From positions 1 to 49,018 of the forward strand of contig CAJXYS010000022.1 in the NCBI GenBank assembly GCA_913063035.1: a stretch of DNA of 49,018 bases. Direction: 5' to 3'. A model generated the notes under the pieces. It had not been told where the DNA came from and made no database searches. It saw nothing but the letters and a program-made list of their open reading frames with translations. The DNA comes from an uncultured Maritimibacter sp. GTDB taxonomy: Bacteria > Pseudomonadota > Alphaproteobacteria > Rhodobacterales > Rhodobacteraceae. Position 1 is the stretch's first letter, and each line of letters opens with the position of its first letter. Both the position numbers and the translations under genes were made by a program. Shown in pieces: positions 7,516 through 14,455 of the stretch.

Positions 7516-8696
7516 CGCCCGAGCGCCTTCATCGCGCCTTCGATCCCGGCCAGGGTCATCGGGAACATCGCGTCGGCAAAGATCTCGCGGATCATGCCGA
7601 TCGACTGGGTATAGGGCCAGTGGCGTTCGGGCACCGGGTTGATCCAGATGCTGTCCGGCCACTGGTCGCGGGCCCGGCGCAGCCAGGTTTCGCCCGCTTC
7701 CGGGTTCCAGTGCTCGTTCGCGCCGCCCGGAAAGGCGATCTCGTAAGGCGACATGCTGGCGTCGCCCACGAAGATGCACTTGTAGTCCGACCCGTAGGTG
7801 TGCAGCACGTCCCAGGTCGGTGTCTGCTCGTGCCAGCGCCGGGCGTTGTCGCGCCAGACGCCCTCGTAGAGGCAGTTGTGGAAGTAGTAGTGTTCGAGAT
7901 GCTTGAACTCGGCGCGGGCGGCGCTGAAGAGTTCCTCGACCACGCGGATATGCGGATCCATCGACCCGCCCACGTCGAAGAACAGCAGCACCTTCACCGC
8001 GTTGTGACGTTCCGGCCGGGTCTTCACGTCGAGATAGCCGTGCTCGGCCGTGGCGCGGATCGTGCCGTCGAGGTCGAGTTCCTCATGCGCGCCTTCGCGG
8101 GCCCAGCGGCGCAGGCGCTTCAGCGCGACCTTGATGTTGCGGGTGCCCAGTTCCACGCTGTCGTCGAGGTTGCGGAACGCGCGCTTGTCCCAGACCTTGA
8201 CCGCGCGGCGGTGCCGGCTCTCGGACTGGCCGATGCGCACGCCCTCGGGGTTGTAGCCATAGGCGCCGAAGGGCGAGGTGCCGGCTGTGCCGATCCACTT
8301 GTTGCCGCCCTGGTGGCGGCCCTGCTGTTCCCTGAGCCGCTCCTTCAGCGTCTCCATCAGTTTGTCGAAGCCGCCCATCGCCTCGATCTCGGCCATCTCC
8401 TCGGGCGAGAGCTGCGTCTCGGCCATCTTCTCGAGCCACTCGCGGGGCAGGTCCACCGCCTCCAGCACGTCCTCGGCCGAGATCTCGTCCAGCCCCGCGA
8501 AGGCGGCCGCGAAGGCGCGGTCGAACTTGTCGAGATTGCGCTCGTCCTTCACCATCGCCGCGCGGGCGAGGTAATAGAACCCCTCGACGTCATAGGTGAC
8601 CATGCCGGTGCGCACGGCGTCCAGGAAGGTCAGGTATTCCCGGAGCGAGACCGGGATCTTTTCCGCCCTGAGCTTCTCGAAGAAGGGCAGGAACAT
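7512..8696 (-). CDS. VWA-domain protein, CoxE-like, partner of MoxR
   Basis: A 394-aa cytosolic-looking protein. The N-terminal helical region (residues 1-125) resembles CoxE/VWA proteins. The C-terminal von Willebrand A-like domain carries the metal-binding MIDAS motif DVGGSM at residues 241-246. A glycine-rich stretch with GTSPFGAYGYNPEG lies at about 138-152. Proteins of this type work with MoxR AAA+ ATPases in cofactor insertion or complex maturation, and the moxR gene is four genes upstream on the same strand. It starts 3 bases after the 56-aa gene and overlaps the following gene by GTGA. There is no signal peptide. The client of the pair is unknown. Confidence 0.85.
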   Translation of the reverse strand: MFLPFFEKLRAEKIPVSLREYLTFLDAVRTGMVTYDVEGFYYLARAAMVKDERNLDKFDRAFAAAFAGLDEISAEDVLEAVDLPREWLEKMAETQLSPEEMAEIEAMGGFDKLMETLKERLREQQGRHQGGNKWIGTAGTSPFGAYGYNPEGVRIGQSESRHRRAVKVWDKRAFRNLDDSVELGTRNIKVALKRLRRWAREGAHEELDLDGTIRATAEHGYLDVKTRPERHNAVKVLLFFDVGGSMDPHIRVVEELFSAARAEFKHLEHYYFHNCLYEGVWRDNARRWHEQTPTWDVLHTYGSDYKCIFVGDASMSPYEIAFPGGANEHWNPEAGETWLRRARDQWPDSIWINPVPERHWPYTQSIGMIREIFADAMFPMTLAGIEGAMKALGR

Positions 8697-8699
8697 GGG

Positions 8700-8870
8700 T
8701 CAGCCCATCCCGGTCCAGCCCAGGATCAGCGTGGCGAACAGCCCGAGAATGGCGAAGGCGATGCCGTAGCCTGCGCCGTACTGGGCCATGTCCAGCCGGC
8801 TGCCCTTGCGCTTGCGCGCGACCATGGCGCCCCAGGCGGCGCCGATCACGAATCCGACGATGACGAGCAT
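8700..8870 (-). CDS. 56-aa two-helix membrane peptide
   Basis: This short gene encodes 56 residues: a hydrophobic helix (LVIVGFVIGAAWGAMV, residues 2-17), a strongly basic loop (ARKRKGSR, about 18-25) and a second helix (about 33-53, GIAFAILGLFATLILGW). Both termini should face the periplasm, with the loop in the cytoplasm. Its ATG at 8870 overlaps the stop of the DUF2927 gene by one base (TGATG), and the VWA gene begins 3 bases after its stop. That tight coupling argues strongly for a real gene. I know no function for it; a small assembly or anchoring factor for the neighbouring proteins is a guess. Confidence 0.75.
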   Translation of the reverse strand: MLVIVGFVIGAAWGAMVARKRKGSRLDMAQYGAGYGIAFAILGLFATLILGWTGMG

Positions 8871-10267
8871 CAGGTCCCCGTTTGCGTGCGTTCAGGTGTC
8901 AGGGCGGTGATCTCCGCGAAGCGCCTGCGGACCTCCCCTGTCGAGCCGAAGCCATAGCGTGCCCAGCCGAGACTGTCGAGGCGCACCGCCGCGGCCTCCG
9001 GACCGCGCCCCTCGAGATCCAGCGCCTCGGCCTTGATCAGCAACAGCGTCGACAGAAGCGCCGCGTTCTCGGCGCGCATCACCGCGGGCAGGCTGCGGTC
9101 GATGAGGTCGATCGCGACCCGGCTCTGGCCGCTCGACAGCGCGAAGGCGGCCATCTGCATCGCCACATGCGCGGCATGGATGTCGTTCTCGCCATAGAGG
9201 CCGATATAGAGGCTGTGGGCGCGGGCGAACGCGTTGAGCGCGGCCTCGGTGTCGCGCGCCAGCGCCAGGCGCCCATAGGCGAACAGGCTGAAGCCGAGCC
9301 GGTTGTCGAGCCAGCGCTCGCTGGCCGCGATCCGCAGCGCGTCCTCTGCCGCGCCGCGGCGGCGCGCATCCGAGCCGCGCGGGCCGAGTGCGGTTTCCAT
9401 CGCCCCGATCCAGGCCCGCGGCGTGCGCCGCAGCGGTTCGGGCGCGACGCGCTCGCCGGCGGGGTTCAGCCGCGCCAGCAGGCCGGGCAGGGCGCGTGCC
9501 GCCGCCTCGCGGGTCATCCCGTTCCGGATCTCCGGGGCGTAGAAGGCTCGCAGCACCAGCATGTCGAAACCGGTCAGCACGGTGTGGAAGTTGTCGTCGT
9601 TGAAGATGGAATCCGGCAGCCTGTAGAGATCGTTCAGCGGCCCCAGCGCCTGGCCGATTTCCTCGTGGAGGCAGTCGCGGATTTCCTGCGGGCTGACGTC
9701 GGAGGGAATGAAGACAGAGGTCCGCGTCCGCCGTTCCAGCGTGGTCCAGTCGAGCGCACCGCTGCGCCGGTTCGCGAGGAAGTCCTGCCAGCCCGCGACC
9801 CGCGGCACGACGAAGCAGGCCGCCTGCGGCACGGCGCGCTGCAACTCGCGCCGCGGCACGGTCTCGATCAGGATGTTCGCCGTCGCGGTGGTCTCGGCCC
9901 GGCGGATATCGATCCGCGCTTCCGACCGCAGCCGCGCCAGCAGCCGGTCGAGATCGGGGCCGAGCGTGGACGGCGCCCCGCCGATCACGGCCACGTCGAT
10001 GGGCTCTTCGAAGCGGGTCAGCCGGGGCAGGGCGCGCCCGCTCTCCATCTCGAAGGCGAGGTCGAGAAAGTCGCGCAGAATGTCGGCATTGGCGCGCACC
10101 ACCATGTCGGCCGGGCGCGGCGCGAAGGTCTTCATCGGCGGCAGCGTCTGCGGCAGTTCGGCCCGCGCGGGGCTCTGGTGATGGCGTTCGGGCACCTCGG
10201 CGCCGTCGGGCGCGGCACAGGCGCCGAGCAGCAGCAGCAGGGGGATGAACCGCCAGCGCATCGTCAT
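8870..10267 (-). CDS. DUF2927-type lipoprotein with TPR-like C-terminus
   Basis: A 465-aa exported protein. The N-terminus is a lipoprotein signal: a basic start (MTMRWR), a leucine run and the lipobox LLLGAC with the acylated Cys at residue 17. The region of about residues 50-280 matches what I recognise as DUF2927, with CLHEEIGQALGPLNDLY and IFNDDNFHTVLTGFDML. The C-terminal third (about 320-450) is helical and reads like TPR repeats (YGRLALARDTEAALNAFARA). The start overlaps the GNAT gene stop (ATGA). A second in-frame ATG lies two codons later. A surface or periplasmic scaffold role is inferred. Confidence 0.75.
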   Translation of the reverse strand: MTMRWRFIPLLLLLGACAAPDGAEVPERHHQSPARAELPQTLPPMKTFAPRPADMVVRANADILRDFLDLAFEMESGRALPRLTRFEEPIDVAVIGGAPSTLGPDLDRLLARLRSEARIDIRRAETTATANILIETVPRRELQRAVPQAACFVVPRVAGWQDFLANRRSGALDWTTLERRTRTSVFIPSDVSPQEIRDCLHEEIGQALGPLNDLYRLPDSIFNDDNFHTVLTGFDMLVLRAFYAPEIRNGMTREAAARALPGLLARLNPAGERVAPEPLRRTPRAWIGAMETALGPRGSDARRRGAAEDALRIAASERWLDNRLGFSLFAYGRLALARDTEAALNAFARAHSLYIGLYGENDIHAAHVAMQMAAFALSSGQSRVAIDLIDRSLPAVMRAENAALLSTLLLIKAEALDLEGRGPEAAAVRLDSLGWARYGFGSTGEVRRRFAEITALTPERTQTGT

Positions 10268-10722
10268 GCCCGGTTGTAGCGGATGAAGGGCGTCACCCGC
10301 CCGATCCGGTCGTAGAGCTGGCGCGCGGTATGGTTGAACTCCTGCGTGAGCCAGTAGACATCCGGCGCCCCGGCCGTATCTGCGGCGGCGTAGACCGCCT
10401 CGATCAGCGCGCGCCCGACACCCCGGCCGCGATGGTCCGGGTCGGCATAGAGGTCTTGCAGGTAGCAGACGTTCCGCAGCTTCCAGGCGTGGCGATGGAA
10501 AAGGTAATGCGCGAGGCCGACCGGCCGCCCGCCCGATTCCGCGATCAGCCCGTGAAACTCCTGCGGGTCGCCGGACAGCAGCCGCGCGAAAGTCGTGGTA
10601 TAGACCTCCTCGGAGACCCGTGTCTCGTAGAAGCGCAGGTAGCCCGTCCAAAGGCGGCGCCATTCCGGCGCATCTTCGGCGGCCAGCGGCCTGACCCTGA
10701 CTTCAAGAGAATCATTTAACAT
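10264..10722 (-). CDS. GNAT-family N-acetyltransferase
   Basis: A 152-aa single-domain GNAT protein with the acetyl-CoA pyrophosphate-binding loop DHRGRGVGRAL (about residues 94-105) preceded by the strand YLQDLYADP, and a C-terminal NHTARQLYDRIG motif. This resembles small acetyltransferases that act on small amines or amino acids. The substrate is not determinable from sequence. It is 120 bases downstream of moxR on the same strand and overlaps the DUF2927 gene by ATGA, making it the first member of the tightly coupled part of the block. A TAGACT -10-like element about 35 bases upstream of the ATG could add a second transcription start. Confidence 0.8.
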   Translation of the reverse strand: MLNDSLEVRVRPLAAEDAPEWRRLWTGYLRFYETRVSEEVYTTTFARLLSGDPQEFHGLIAESGGRPVGLAHYLFHRHAWKLRNVCYLQDLYADPDHRGRGVGRALIEAVYAAADTAGAPDVYWLTQEFNHTARQLYDRIGRVTPFIRYNRA

Positions 10723-10842
10723 TCGGAAATCGCACGGCTTTCAGTTTTCGTAGCCCCAAGTCTACCGTCCCCCCTCGATTCGGGGAAGCTGGCCCCGGGC
10801 CTTTCGCGGCCGGCGTGGCCGCGGTGCCGCGTCCCCGTGCGC

Positions 10843-11682
10843 TCAGCGTCCGCCCCGCGCCATGAAGGCCAGCCGCTCGAAAAGATGCACGTCCTGCTCG
10901 TTCTTCAGCAGCGCGCCGTGCAGCTTGGGCAGGGCGTTCTTGCCTTCGCGCTTCAGGTCCTCGGGGGCGAGATCCTCGGCCAGGATCAGCTTGAGCCAGT
11001 CCAGCACCTCAGAGGTGGAGGGCCGCTTCTTCAGCCCCGGCGTCTCGCGCAGCGCGTAGAATTCCGTCAGGGCCGCGGTGACGAGGGTCTCCTTGATGCC
11101 TGGGAAATGCACCTCGACAATCTGCTTCATCGTCTCGGCGTCGGGGAAGCGGATGTAGTGGAAGAAACAGCGCCGCAGGAAGGCGTCGGGCAGTTCCTTC
11201 TCGTTGTTCGAGGTGATGATCACGATGGGGCGATGGCTGGCGCGGACGGTCTCGCCGGTCTCGTAGACGTGGAACTCCATCCGGTCGAGTTCCTGCAGCA
11301 GGTCGTTCGGGAACTCGATGTCGGCCTTGTCGATCTCGTCGATCAGCAGCACCGTCTTGCCCTGGGCGGTGAAGGCATCCCACAGCTTGCCGCGCTTGAT
11401 GTAGTTCGAGATGTCTTCGACCCGCGGGTCGCCCAGCTGGCTGTCGCGCAGACGGCTGACGGCGTCGTATTCATAGAGCCCCTGCGCCGCGCGGGTGGTC
11501 GACTTGATGTGCCATTCGATCATCGGCAGGCCGAGCGCGCCGGCCACCTGCCTGGCCAGTTCGGTCTTGCCGGTCCCAGGCTCTCCCTTGACCAGAAGCG
11601 GACGTTCCAGCGCGATGGCCGCGTTGACCGCGACGGTCAGGTCCTCGGTCGCGACATAGGATTCGGTTCCTGAGAATTTCAT
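10843..11682 (-). CDS. MoxR-type AAA+ ATPase
   Basis: A 279-aa MoxR-family ATPase. Visible motifs are Walker A GEPGTGKT (residues 33-40), Walker B LLIDE (112-116), sensor-1 IVIITSNNEKELPDAFLRRC and a C-terminal lid domain. MoxR ATPases use ATP hydrolysis to help metal-cofactor insertion or complex assembly together with VWA proteins; one is encoded four genes downstream. I chose MKFSGTES at 11682, the usual start of close relatives. The frame stays open to 11739, but that would place the start upstream of the apparent promoter. The 120-base gap to the GNAT gene suggests looser coupling than in the rest of the block. Confidence 0.9.
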   Translation of the reverse strand: MKFSGTESYVATEDLTVAVNAAIALERPLLVKGEPGTGKTELARQVAGALGLPMIEWHIKSTTRAAQGLYEYDAVSRLRDSQLGDPRVEDISNYIKRGKLWDAFTAQGKTVLLIDEIDKADIEFPNDLLQELDRMEFHVYETGETVRASHRPIVIITSNNEKELPDAFLRRCFFHYIRFPDAETMKQIVEVHFPGIKETLVTAALTEFYALRETPGLKKRPSTSEVLDWLKLILAEDLAPEDLKREGKNALPKLHGALLKNEQDVHLFERLAFMARGGR

Positions 11683-11719
11683 TTGCTGCATAAGCCCGTA
11701 GTGGGAGGAATTGAAGCGG

Positions 11720-11747
11720 ACAGTATCACGCCGGTTCAAAGCTTCAA
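11720..11747 (-). promoter_or_regulatory. Candidate moxR promoter
   Basis: On the minus strand, TTGAAG (11747-11742), a 16-base spacer and TACTGT (11725-11720, preceded by TGA) resemble a sigma-70 promoter. The mRNA would start near 11713, giving a leader of about 30 bases before ATG 11682. This supports the shorter moxR start. Confidence 0.4.
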
Positions 11748-11849
11748 GATGTGCCGATCAAGGGGTGACAAACCCCCCGTGATCCTTTAAGCGGAACGCG
11801 CAGAGTGGGAGGTGTCGACGATGGGCGTTGCAGACGATGTTGCAGGCCA

Positions 11850-11864
11850 ACGTCTTCACGACGT
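11850..11864 (+). promoter_or_regulatory. Small hairpin in the dksA leader next to its ribosome-binding site
   Basis: Arms ACGTC (11850-11854) and GACGT (11860-11864) with a TTCAC loop lie directly before GGAGAA (11865-11870), the Shine-Dalgarno sequence of the ATG at 11878. The stem is only 5 bp. A second strong site, GGGAGG at 11807-11812, precedes an in-frame ATG at 11821, so the leader can itself be translated in the dksA frame. Confidence 0.3.
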
Positions 11865-11877
11865 GGAGAACCAGACA

Positions 11878-12300
11878 ATGAAAGCAGAGGTATTCCTTCC
11901 CGAGGATTACCGTCCCGCCGAGGACGAACCTTTCATGAACGAGCGTCAGCTCGAATACTTCCGCCGCAAGCTGATCAACTGGAAGAACGATATCCTGGCC
12001 GAGAGCCGCGATACCATCGAGGGTCTTCAGGACAGCGCGCGCAACGTGCCCGATGTCGCCGACCGGGCATCCGAGGAAACCGACCGCGCACTCGAGCTGC
12101 GCACCCGCGACCGCCAGCGCAAGCTGATCTCCAAGATCGACTCGGCGCTGCGCCGGATCGAGGAGGGCGAATACGGGTATTGCGAGGAAACCGGCGAGCC
12201 GATCTCGCTGAAGCGACTCGACGCCCGGCCGATCGCCACGCTGAGCCTCGAGGCGCAGGAGCGCCACGAGCGCCGCGAAAAGGTCCATCGCGACGACTGA
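11878..12300 (+). CDS. dksA: RNA polymerase-binding transcription factor DksA, one-cysteine form
   Basis: The 140-aa DksA works with ppGpp in the secondary channel of RNA polymerase to control rRNA and amino-acid promoters. The coiled coil with the tip motif DVADRA (equivalent to DxxDxA of E. coli) and the helix LELRTRDRQRKLISKI are clear. The C-terminal globular region has YGYCEETGEPI, keeping one cysteine of the four-cysteine zinc finger, as I recall for other alphaproteobacterial DksA proteins. ATG 11878 (MKAEVFLP) is the family start. The frame is also open upstream to an ATG at 11821 with its own good Shine-Dalgarno, so a 19-residue N-terminal extension is possible. A strong terminator follows. 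Confidence 0.9.
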   Translation: MKAEVFLPEDYRPAEDEPFMNERQLEYFRRKLINWKNDILAESRDTIEGLQDSARNVPDVADRASEETDRALELRTRDRQRKLISKIDSALRRIEEGEYGYCEETGEPISLKRLDARPIATLSLEAQERHERREKVHRDD

Positions 12301-12329
12301 CCGGCAGGCGATGACTTGACGTGACGGGA

Positions 12330-12362
12330 ACACCGGGGCGGAATGCTCCGGTGTTTTTCTTT
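12330..12362 (+). terminator. Strong intrinsic terminator after dksA
   Basis: Arms ACACCGGGGC (12330-12339) and GCTCCGGTGT (12345-12354) form a 10-bp stem with one G-T pair and a GGAAT loop, followed by TTTTCTTT. This is the clearest rho-independent terminator in the window. It lies 30 bases after the dksA stop and 14 bases before the next gene start. Confidence 0.9.
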
Positions 12363-12375
12363 GGGGGCAGGGCAA

Positions 12376-13539
12376 ATGAAACTCGACCGGATGAGCTTCA
12401 CCGTGATCGGCGCCGGGGTCGCGGGGCTGGCCGTCGCCACCGCGCTGGCACGCTCCGGTGCGCGGGTCCGGGTCTGCGAGCAGGCCGACGCCATCCGCGA
12501 GGTGGGCGCGGGGCTGCAGGTGACGCCGAACGGCGCGGCGGTGCTGGCCGGGCTGGGGCTCGAGCGGCGGGCGCTCGATCTCGGCGTCCGGGCCGAGGGG
12601 ATTGAACTGCGCGACCACGAGGAAGGCGCACGGGTCCTTACGCTCGATTTCGCGCGCCGCCGGCACACCAATACGCACCCCTATCTCTACATGCACCGGG
12701 CTGACCTGATCGGGCTGCTGGCCGAGGCGGCGGCGGATGCCGGTGTCGAGGTCGAGCTGGACGCCCGCGTCGCACCGCCGGGCGCCCCCGAGGGGACGCC
12801 CGCCCCGGAGGCCGATCTGGTGATCGGCGCGGACGGCCTGCGCTCGCAGGTGCGCGCGGCGCTCAACGGCGACACGCAGCCCTTCTTCACGGGCCAGGTC
12901 GCCTGGCGGGCGCTTGTCCCGGTCGAGGCGGGCGCGGCACCCGGCGCGATGGCGCAGCTCTACATGGGGCCGCGCCGGCATGTCGTGTTCTACCCGCTGC
13001 GGGGCGGGCGGCTGATGAACGTCGTCGCGGTGGAGGAGCGCCACAGCTGGGTCGCCGAGGGCTGGAACCATCCCGACGATCCCGAGAACCTGCAGGATTC
13101 CTTCAGCGATTTTCACCCGGCGGTGCGCGATCTTCTGGCCCGGGCCGAGAAGGTTCATATCTGGGGCCTGTTCCGCCACCCCGTCGCGCCGCGCTGGCAT
13201 GGCGAGGGCATGGCGATCCTGGGCGACGCGGCGCATCCGACGCTGCCCTTCCTGGCGCAAGGGGCGAACATGGCGCTCGAGGACGCCTGGGTCCTGGCGC
13301 ATTCGCTCGCCTCCGCCGACGACATGGACTCCGCGCTCGCAGCCTACCAGGGGGCGCGAATCGCACGGGTGAAGCGGATCGTCGAAGCGGCCAACCGGAA
13401 CGCGCGCATCTACCACATGCGCCATCCCCTCGGGCGCGCGGCGTTGCACACTGCCATGCGGCTCGGCGGCGCGCTGGCGCCGGGCGCGGCGCTCGGTCGG
13501 TTCGACTGGCTCTATGGCGAGGACGTCACCCTGCCGTGA
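12376..13539 (+). CDS. FAD-dependent aromatic-ring-type monooxygenase
   Basis: A 387-aa flavoprotein of the p-hydroxybenzoate hydroxylase/salicylate hydroxylase family. It has the N-terminal FAD motif GAGVAG (residues 12-17), a central DLVIGADGLRSQVR segment (the DG motif that contacts FAD and NAD(P)H) and the ribityl-binding GDAAHP motif (283-288) followed by LAQGANMALEDAW. It most resembles salicylate or 3-hydroxybenzoate hydroxylases, but the substrate cannot be fixed and no aromatic pathway genes are near. GGGGGCAGGGC precedes ATG 12376; a later ATG (MSF) is possible. The gene starts 14 bases after the dksA terminator, so its own promoter is not evident. Confidence 0.8.
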   Translation: MKLDRMSFTVIGAGVAGLAVATALARSGARVRVCEQADAIREVGAGLQVTPNGAAVLAGLGLERRALDLGVRAEGIELRDHEEGARVLTLDFARRRHTNTHPYLYMHRADLIGLLAEAAADAGVEVELDARVAPPGAPEGTPAPEADLVIGADGLRSQVRAALNGDTQPFFTGQVAWRALVPVEAGAAPGAMAQLYMGPRRHVVFYPLRGGRLMNVVAVEERHSWVAEGWNHPDDPENLQDSFSDFHPAVRDLLARAEKVHIWGLFRHPVAPRWHGEGMAILGDAAHPTLPFLAQGANMALEDAWVLAHSLASADDMDSALAAYQGARIARVKRIVEAANRNARIYHMRHPLGRAALHTAMRLGGALAPGAALGRFDWLYGEDVTLP

Positions 13540-13545
13540 GCCGGC

Positions 13546-14325
13546 TCAGGCGGCCAGCTCGATCCAGACCGGGACGTGATCCGACGGCTTCTCGCGCCCG
13601 CGCACGTCGCTGTCGATACCACAGCCGGTCATCAGGTCGGCGGCCTGCGGGCTCAGCAGCAGGTGATCGATGCGGATGCCGTCGTTCTTTTCCCAGGCGC
13701 GGGCCTGGTAATCCCAGAAGCTGTAATGCCCCGGGCCGGGGATGCGTGCGCGCACCGCGTCGGTAAAGCCCATGTTCAGGATGCGCCGGAACGCCGCGCG
13801 GCTCTCGTAGAGATAGAGCGCGTCCTCCGCCCACCGCTCGGGATGTGCGGCGTCCTCGGCCTGGGGGATAACGTTGTAGTCGCCGGCCATCAGCGCCGGC
13901 TCCTCGGCGGCGAGCAGCTCCTCGGCGCGAGCCTTCAGGCGCGCCATCCAGGAAAGCTTGTAGTCGTATTTCGGCCCCGGCGCCGGGTTGCCGTTGGGCA
14001 GGTAGAGCCCGCAGATGCGCACCGCCTGGTCCCCGACCACGGTCGCCTCGATCCAGCGCGCCTGCTCATCGGCGTCGTCCCCCGGCAGGCCGCGGCGCAC
14101 GTCCTCGAGCGGCAGCTTCGAAAGGATCGCCACGCCGTTGAAGCTTTTCTGGCCATGGGTCTCGAGGTTGTAGCCGCGATCCTCGAAGGGGTCGCGGGGG
14201 AAGGTCTCGTCGACCGACTTGATCTCCTGCAGCACCACGACGTCCGGCGCCGCCTCGTCCAGCCAGTCCAGCAGGGCCTGGAGCCGGGCCTTGATGCCGT
14301 TGATGTTGAAGGTGGCGATCTTCAT
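13546..14325 (-). CDS. xthA: Exodeoxyribonuclease III
   Basis: A 259-aa exonuclease III/AP endonuclease of base-excision repair. It shows the family signature from the first residues: MKIATFNINGIKAR, the catalytic Glu in VVLQEIKS, AGDYNV, the DGIRIDHLLLS segment and the C-terminal SDHVPVWIEL with the catalytic His. Length agrees with E. coli XthA (268 aa). ATG 14325 has a good GGAGG 5 bases upstream. The longer open frame upstream crosses the divergent antiporter gene and is not used. The gene is convergent with the monooxygenase, with 6 bases between stops. Confidence 0.92.
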   Translation of the reverse strand: MKIATFNINGIKARLQALLDWLDEAAPDVVVLQEIKSVDETFPRDPFEDRGYNLETHGQKSFNGVAILSKLPLEDVRRGLPGDDADEQARWIEATVVGDQAVRICGLYLPNGNPAPGPKYDYKLSWMARLKARAEELLAAEEPALMAGDYNVIPQAEDAAHPERWAEDALYLYESRAAFRRILNMGFTDAVRARIPGPGHYSFWDYQARAWEKNDGIRIDHLLLSPQAADLMTGCGIDSDVRGREKPSDHVPVWIELAA

Positions 14326-14353
14326 GCGGGCCTCCGTCACGGGTTCGCGGGGA

Positions 14354-14381
14354 AGTATCCGCGATTCCGGTCCGGGCACAA
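14354..14381 (-). promoter_or_regulatory. Candidate xthA promoter
   Basis: On the minus strand, TTGTGC (14381-14376), a 16-base spacer and GATACT (14359-14354) precede the xthA start by about 28 bases, leaving room for the GGAGG ribosome-binding site. The match to sigma-70 is moderate. Confidence 0.4.
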
Positions 14382-14418
14382 CCCGCGCCGGCGCGGCGCC
14401 GGCCCCGCGATCCGGCGC

Positions 14419-14455
14419 TTTCCCGCTCCGGGCGATGCGGCTAGGCTTCGGCGGA
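14419..14455 (+). promoter_or_regulatory. Candidate antiporter promoter, near-leaderless
   Basis: TTTCCC (14419-14424), a 17-base spacer and TAGGCT (14442-14447) end 8 bases before ATG 14456. The predicted start of transcription is at or within two bases of the ATG. GGCGGA lies too close to the ATG to act as a normal Shine-Dalgarno. The layout repeats that seen before the gene at 4084. Confidence 0.4.

Noticed and set aside
11683-11739. N-terminal extension of the MoxR ATPase to an ATG at 11739
   Set aside because: It would start upstream of the apparent promoter (11720-11747), and close relatives begin at MKFSG-like sequence.
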